Source: Bacteriovoracaceae bacterium (GTDB lineage: Bacteria; Bdellovibrionota; Bacteriovoracia; Bacteriovoracales; Bacteriovoracaceae). Taken from it: 9,834 nucleotides of DNA. A model generated the notes under the pieces. That model was not told the origin of the DNA. It saw only the letters and a list, made by a program, of their open reading frames with translations, and ran no database searches. Location of the stretch: NCBI GenBank assembly GCA_947448095.1, contig CANFNN010000089.1, positions 1 to 9,834 of the forward strand, in the 5' to 3' direction. This document shows, piece after piece, positions 5,828 through 9,834 of this stretch (its first letter is position 1; every line of letters starts with the position of its first letter). A program made the translations under genes and the position numbers.

Positions 5828-8185
5828 ATGAATAAATTCGATCAAGTTGTTTTAGGGGCCTTAGACATTGCCCAGTCCGAAGCACTCAAACGAAAAAATA
5901 CAGAACTTGCTCCAGAGCATTTACTTTTAGGTCTTATCCTCAATAAATCTTCCTATGCCTCAAAGGCAATGAAAGAGAATCAAAAAGAAGTGGAAGAATT
6001 GCTGGAACGTCTCCCTCGTACCACGGGACAGTTAACGATTGAAAGCATCCGGACTTCCTCTAAACTTCAGGAATGGATAACTCTTGCTTCAGGTGACTCT
6101 GCTCAACAGGGGAAAACTGAAGTCAGCGAAAAACATTTATTGAAACATCTTCCACAGATTTTTCCGCACCTTAAAGTGGATTATCAAAAATTTGCTGACC
6201 CTGCTGAAGAAATTGAGATTCCCTCTTTTTTAATTAACTTAAATGAAATGGCTGCAGCGGGAAAATTAGATCCAGTTATTGGGCGTACCAAAGAAATACG
6301 CTCTGTGATTGAGATCCTCGGAAGAAGATCAAAAAATAATCCGGTTCTCGTGGGATCGGCAGGGGTTGGTAAAACCGCGATAGTTGAAGGTCTAGCAGAG
6401 CAGATTGTTCGCGGTAACGTACCTGACGTCTTAAAAAATAAAACGGTCTATTCTCTCGAGATGGGATCTCTCATGGCAGGGACGAAGTACCGCGGTGATT
6501 TTGAAGAGCGTATTCAGAACTTATTAAAATTTGTAAAATCAAAATCTGGTGAGGTGGTCCTTTTTATTGATGAGCTTCATCAACTGGTGGGTGCCGGTAA
6601 AACTGATGGCGCTATGGATGCCGCCAATCTTTTAAAGCCTGCGCTTGCTCGCGGGGAGCTTCACTGTATTGGAGCTACGACCTATGATGAGTATCAGAAG
6701 TATATTCTGAATGATCCAGCACTTGAGAGACGATTCAGGAGTGTGCCGGTAAATGAGCCAAGTAAAGAAGACGCAGTCGAAATTCTCATGGGTGTACGGA
6801 CTAAACTTGAAGCGCATCACGGGATCAAAATTTCTGATGATGCTGTTTATAATGCGGTCTTTTTATCTGATCAGTATATCACCGATAAATACCTGCCCGA
6901 TAAAGCGATTGATCTCTTAGATGAATCATCGTCGGCCCTAAAGCTATCGGCAGAAGCAATGCCTTCAAAACTTGTAGAACTTGAAGCAGAACTTCGCTCG
7001 AAAAAGATTTATGCTCAAATTGAAAAAGATAATAAAGATTTAAAGCTTGAAATTGAAGACTTGGAAAAACGCTTTAATGAAGGCAAAAAAATCTGGGAAA
7101 AAGAAGTCAGCTCACTAAAAAAAGTTTCTGAAATTAAAAACCGTCTGGACCGTCTTCAGTTTGAACTTGAGACGGCGGAGCGTGTTCAGAACTATGAAGA
7201 GGCTTCGAAACTTAAATACATGCTGATCCCTGAAACGCAAAAAGAATTGGGAATGTTTCAGCACGATTGGGTTTTAGGAAAAAAACATATTGCTGAAATT
7301 ATTTCCAGACAGACGGGGATCCCGGTTGAAAAGATTCTTAAATCCAAACAAGATTCCATTCTTAATCTTGGCGAGTTTTTAAGTAAAAGAGTTTTTGGTC
7401 AAACTGAGGCCTTGAATGAAATTGCTGAAACCTTAATCGCAAGCTACGCGGGTCTGGCCGATGAGTCACGTCCTCTTGGCTCATTTCTTCTCCTCGGACC
7501 AACGGGTGTAGGAAAAACAGAAACCGCAAAAGCTCTGACTCAGTATCTTTTTGAAAATGAAGATCACATGGTTCGCTTTGATTTGTCTGAGTTTTCAGAA
7601 AAGCATTCCGTGGCAAAACTCATCGGAGCTCCTGCAGGATATGTGGGGTATGAAGAGGGTGGGGTCTTGACTGAAGCTGTTCGCCGCAAGCCTTATAGTG
7701 TGGTGCTGTTTGATGAAATCGAGAAGGCGCATCCGGACTTTTCTGATATTCTCCTGCAGATTCTGGATGACGGACGCCTGACTGATAATAAAGGCCGCGT
7801 GATTAATTTTAAGAACACGATCATCATGATGACTTCCAACTCTAAAAACTTGAAAGCTGATTTCAAACCAGAAGTTTTGGGCCGAATTGATGCTGTACTG
7901 ACATTTCACGCGATTGATAAATCAGTTATGAAGCAATTGATTGATAAACAACTGAAACTTTTAAATGAAAGATTGAAATCGAAAAAAGTTCAATTGAAGC
8001 TGGACCAAAATGCCTATGCGACTCTAGAGGAACAAGGCTTTGATCACCAATACGGGGCAAGACCACTGAATGGTGTGTTTCAGCGCTTAGTGACTCGACC
8101 GCTATCGAAAAAGATCCTGGAAGGGAATTTGAATGAGGGCGAGATGAATATGACTTGGAATGGCTCTGAGATGTTGATTAAATAA
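5828..8185 (+). CDS. clpB: ClpB-type AAA+ protein disaggregase (short form)
   Basis: A 785-residue hexameric Hsp100 chaperone that would thread aggregated proteins through its pore with DnaK. Clp N-domain, about 1-125. D1: Walker A GSAGVGKT (176-183), pore loop KYRG (220-223), Walker B LFIDEL (245-250), arginine fingers ERR (300-302). The coiled-coil M domain runs about 375-480, which distinguishes ClpB from ClpA and ClpC. D2: Walker A GPTGVGKT (557-564), pore loop GYVG (604-607), Walker B VVLFDE (625-630), GRID arginine (686), sensor-2 GARPL (743-747). There is no IGL/IGF loop, so it should not dock on ClpP. It is about 70 residues shorter than E. coli ClpB: the N-domain is slightly reduced, and only seven residues join MTSN to FKPE where about 25-30 are usual. 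AGAGG lies 6 nt before the ATG. It may be a second, divergent ClpB of this genome. Confidence 0.93.
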   Translation: MNKFDQVVLGALDIAQSEALKRKNTELAPEHLLLGLILNKSSYASKAMKENQKEVEELLERLPRTTGQLTIESIRTSSKLQEWITLASGDSAQQGKTEVSEKHLLKHLPQIFPHLKVDYQKFADPAEEIEIPSFLINLNEMAAAGKLDPVIGRTKEIRSVIEILGRRSKNNPVLVGSAGVGKTAIVEGLAEQIVRGNVPDVLKNKTVYSLEMGSLMAGTKYRGDFEERIQNLLKFVKSKSGEVVLFIDELHQLVGAGKTDGAMDAANLLKPALARGELHCIGATTYDEYQKYILNDPALERRFRSVPVNEPSKEDAVEILMGVRTKLEAHHGIKISDDAVYNAVFLSDQYITDKYLPDKAIDLLDESSSALKLSAEAMPSKLVELEAELRSKKIYAQIEKDNKDLKLEIEDLEKRFNEGKKIWEKEVSSLKKVSEIKNRLDRLQFELETAERVQNYEEASKLKYMLIPETQKELGMFQHDWVLGKKHIAEIISRQTGIPVEKILKSKQDSILNLGEFLSKRVFGQTEALNEIAETLIASYAGLADESRPLGSFLLLGPTGVGKTETAKALTQYLFENEDHMVRFDLSEFSEKHSVAKLIGAPAGYVGYEEGGVLTEAVRRKPYSVVLFDEIEKAHPDFSDILLQILDDGRLTDNKGRVINFKNTIIMMTSNSKNLKADFKPEVLGRIDAVLTFHAIDKSVMKQLIDKQLKLLNERLKSKKVQLKLDQNAYATLEEQGFDHQYGARPLNGVFQRLVTRPLSKKILEGNLNEGEMNMTWNGSEMLIK

Positions 8186-8191
8186 TTTCTT

Positions 8192-8233
8192 GGGTCATCT
8201 TTTACCAGGATGGTGAAGGATGGCCCTTTTTTT
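8192..8233 (+). terminator. Strong intrinsic terminator after clpB
   Basis: A 15-bp stem pairs 8192-8206 (GGGTCATCTTTTACC) with 8212-8226 (GGTGAAGGATGGCCC) around a 5-nt loop; three pairs are G-U. Seven T residues (8227-8233) follow. It starts 7 nt after the clpB stop. On the minus strand the hairpin is not followed by a T-run, so it should terminate mainly the clpB transcript, although it also sits just past the stop of the convergent LRR gene. Confidence 0.9.
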
Positions 8234-8237
8234 AAAA

Positions 8238-8852
8238 CTAATTCGGTGAGATGTGAAAATCCCGCTGGATTCTTTCTTTTTCTTCTTCTGAAAAGTAATT
8301 CCCATCAATTGAGAGATGTCCCAGATTTTCCATGAGTTTTATCTGATCCGGAAAGTATTCAAATTTATTGCCATCTAAATTGAGTCGTCTAAGATTTTTT
8401 AATTCTTTGAAAGAATAGGGAAGCTCCTTGAGCTTATTTCCCGGAAGAGAAAGGTCTTGAAGTTCAGTACACATGGATATTTCTTCTGGTAGTTTCTCTA
8501 GCCCTGAGCCTTTAATTGTTAGAAATTTCAAAGGGGATTTAATCTTTCCTAGGGGGAGAAGAAACTTTTTCATCGGGGTTTCAATGATTTTTAAGTTCTC
8601 CAGTTGAGGCAGACTCAGAATACTGGAAAGATCTCCTGAGAATTGCTCCCATTTTATGGATAAGACTTTTAGGTTTTTTAGACCGGGAATATTTTCCGGA
8701 AAGACCTCACATTCACCCTCAAGGTAAGCTTCCTCTAAGTGAGGCAGCTCAAAGAGGTCAACAGGGAAGTACTTCCCTTTGAGGGAGAGTTTGATGGCCC
8801 GGACTTCGTCTCGCTCTTTTAAGGCATTGGTAAGATTTTTATAGAGCTTCAT
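8238..8852 (-). CDS. Leucine-rich-repeat protein, probably cytosolic
   Basis: A 204-residue protein built of leucine-rich repeats, about 22-23 residues each, over about residues 37-185. The clearest are LQDLSLPGNKLKELP (131-145) and LRRLNLDGNKFEYFP (154-168), then LGHLSIDGNYFS (177-188). The earlier repeats are more degenerate (LKVLSIKW, LENLKIIET, LKFLTIKGSGLEKLP). There is no signal peptide, membrane helix or catalytic domain, so it is probably a cytosolic protein-binding scaffold whose partner is unknown. Its ATG lies 14 nt inside the end of serB with no good Shine-Dalgarno, which implies translational coupling to serB. It converges on clpB. Confidence 0.8.
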   Translation of the reverse strand: MKLYKNLTNALKERDEVRAIKLSLKGKYFPVDLFELPHLEEAYLEGECEVFPENIPGLKNLKVLSIKWEQFSGDLSSILSLPQLENLKIIETPMKKFLLPLGKIKSPLKFLTIKGSGLEKLPEEISMCTELQDLSLPGNKLKELPYSFKELKNLRRLNLDGNKFEYFPDQIKLMENLGHLSIDGNYFSEEEKERIQRDFHISPN

Positions 8853-9726
8853 TATTCATAAAACTTAAAGCACAGGTCATGGGCCCGAAGTTTATCCTGT
8901 AGTTAGCAGTTTTTTGAACTTTTTCTTTGGCATGAATGGCGATCCCAAGACCTGCTTTCAGAAGCATAGGAATATCATTGGCGCCGTCACCAATGGCCAC
9001 AACCTGATTGAGACTAAGATTTTCTTTTGCCGCTAGATCCATAATAATTTTTTCTTTGGCTTCGGCGTTCACAATAGGCATCAAGATCTTACCAGTTAAT
9101 TGGTCGCCCTCAAACTCAAGATCATTGGCAAAGGCGTAATCTATTTTCAGTTTCTCTTGAACACTTTTAGCAAAATACTGAAAGCCACCAGAGGCAATTG
9201 CCGTTTTAATTCCTAGCTCATTCAGTATTTTTAAAAATTCCGGAGTACCAGGTGTCATAACCAGTTTATCCAAAATATCTTCCATATGTTTGCGGTTAAA
9301 GCCTTTCAGCAGCGCCACGCGCTCAGTTAGGGACTGATCAAAACGCAGATCCCCATTCATCGCTCTGGCGGTGATGAGTTTTACTTGTTCACCCACGCCA
9401 TGCCTGATTGCCATTTCATCAATGACTTCAGCGGCAATAAGCGTGGAGTCCATGTCAAAAACCACGAGACCTTTTTTAGCGTCAAAAATATTTTTAGGGA
9501 TGCATCCAATATCAATTTTATGAATAGAGGCAAGATTCATAAGCGATGCATTCAGAGAGGGAAGATCCAGCGCCTGAGACTCAACGTGATAATAGAGACC
9601 CTTCTTTTTTCTTTCTGCTTTTTTGGTCACAAACTTGAAGTGAGACAGAATTTGTTTGAGTTCATTTCTAAAGGGATCTGGAATATTCTGCTCACTAACG
9701 CAGACAATAACGTATTCTGAGTTCAC
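8839..9726 (-). CDS. serB: Phosphoserine phosphatase
   Basis: A 295-residue HAD-superfamily enzyme for the last step of serine synthesis: phosphoserine to serine plus phosphate, in the cytosol. Motif I is DMDST (91-95; the first Asp is the nucleophile). Cap residues include AAEVIDEMA (98-106) and RFDQSLTERVALLKG (128-142). Motif II is SGG (179-181), motif III Lys224, and motif IV GDGAND (246-251). The first 80 residues form a divergent ACT-like regulatory region. The start codon is GTG at 9726: it makes a 4-nt GTGA overlap with the stop of the upstream gene, and no better in-frame start is visible. It is the middle gene of a minus-strand operon, with the LRR gene overlapping its 3' end. The other serine-synthesis genes are not in the window. 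Confidence 0.94.
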   Translation of the reverse strand: MNSEYVIVCVSEQNIPDPFRNELKQILSHFKFVTKKAERKKKGLYYHVESQALDLPSLNASLMNLASIHKIDIGCIPKNIFDAKKGLVVFDMDSTLIAAEVIDEMAIRHGVGEQVKLITARAMNGDLRFDQSLTERVALLKGFNRKHMEDILDKLVMTPGTPEFLKILNELGIKTAIASGGFQYFAKSVQEKLKIDYAFANDLEFEGDQLTGKILMPIVNAEAKEKIIMDLAAKENLSLNQVVAIGDGANDIPMLLKAGLGIAIHAKEKVQKTANYRINFGPMTCALSFMNNEAL

Positions 9727-9834
9727 GCCTTGTCTCGGTTCATTTTTGGCCCTTTTTTAAGGCGTTTTTTCTCAGCGTGTTTATCTTTGAGTTTTTGAAT
9801 CATGTGGAGTGAATACACCAGGGCAGACCACAGA
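9723..9834 (-). CDS. 3' end of a gene truncated by the window edge, upstream of serB
   Basis: From base 9833 leftwards the frame is open for 36 codons to a TGA at 9725-9723, ending in a Lys/Arg-rich tail (AEKKRLKKGPKMNRDKA). Its stop overlaps the serB GTG start as GTGA. That is a common operon junction, so I take it as a real coding end. LWSALVYSLHMIQKL before the basic tail could be a helix. The family is not recognisable from this fragment. Confidence 0.55.
   Translation of the reverse strand, partial: LWSALVYSLHMIQKLKDKHAEKKRLKKGPKMNRDKA

Noticed and set aside
7362..7909. Two minus-strand frames (84 and 104 codons) inside clpB
   Set aside because: They are antisense shadows of the conserved D2 domain.
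5828..8185. ClpA or ClpC assignment for the AAA+ protein
   Set aside because: A coiled-coil M domain of about 105 residues is present and the ClpP-docking loop is absent, which points to ClpB.
9385..9720. 111-codon plus-strand frame opposite serB
   Set aside because: It is a shadow of the well-supported serB frame, with no family resemblance and no ribosome-binding site.

Overview
The window looks like chromosomal DNA from an AT-rich Gram-negative bacterium, most likely a member of the Bdellovibrionota (Bacteriovorax/Bdellovibrio-like). This is inferred from the gene types (an Rsm22-type methyltransferase, a TolC-HlyD exporter, small lipoprotein, cytosolic LRR protein), the tightly overlapping genes and the codon use. 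There is no 16S rRNA or other marker to prove it. No tRNA, rRNA, CRISPR array, insertion sequence or phage gene is visible.

Layout. 1-108 holds the possible 3' end of a gene entering from the left (+). 300-1163 (+) encodes a LysR regulator of the NhaR-like subgroup. It ends tail-to-tail on the last gene of a four-gene minus-strand operon, and the two stop codons share TTAA. Read in its own direction, that operon starts with a structured 5' leader (about 4630 down to 4507) that resembles the yybP-ykoY Mn2+ riboswitch. Then come a 39-aa His/Cys-rich lipoprotein (4506-4387), a six-helix ABC-exporter membrane domain with no ATPase domain (4360-3497), an HlyD-type periplasmic adaptor (3504-2497) and a TolC-type outer-membrane channel (2497-1160). 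The exporter genes overlap by 8 and 1 nt, so they look translationally coupled.

Divergent from this operon, 4759-5766 (+) encodes an Rsm22/METTL17-family methyltransferase with four conserved-type cysteines. Three bases after its stop begins a promoter with both sigma-70-like and sigma-32 (heat-shock) elements. It precedes a short ClpB disaggregase (5828-8185), which is closed by a strong 15-bp intrinsic terminator (8192-8233). The right end is a second minus-strand operon: a truncated upstream gene (9834-9723), serB (9726-8839, GTG start) and an LRR protein (8852-8238), with 4- and 14-nt overlaps.

Main point of interest. The 4630-1160 operon combines a probable metal-sensing leader RNA, a tiny potential metal-binding lipoprotein, and a trans-envelope exporter whose ABC membrane protein lacks its ATPase domain. 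This may be an undescribed envelope metal-efflux or homeostasis system. The leader identification rests on recalled consensus motifs and hand folding. The missing ATPase domain is read directly from the sequence.
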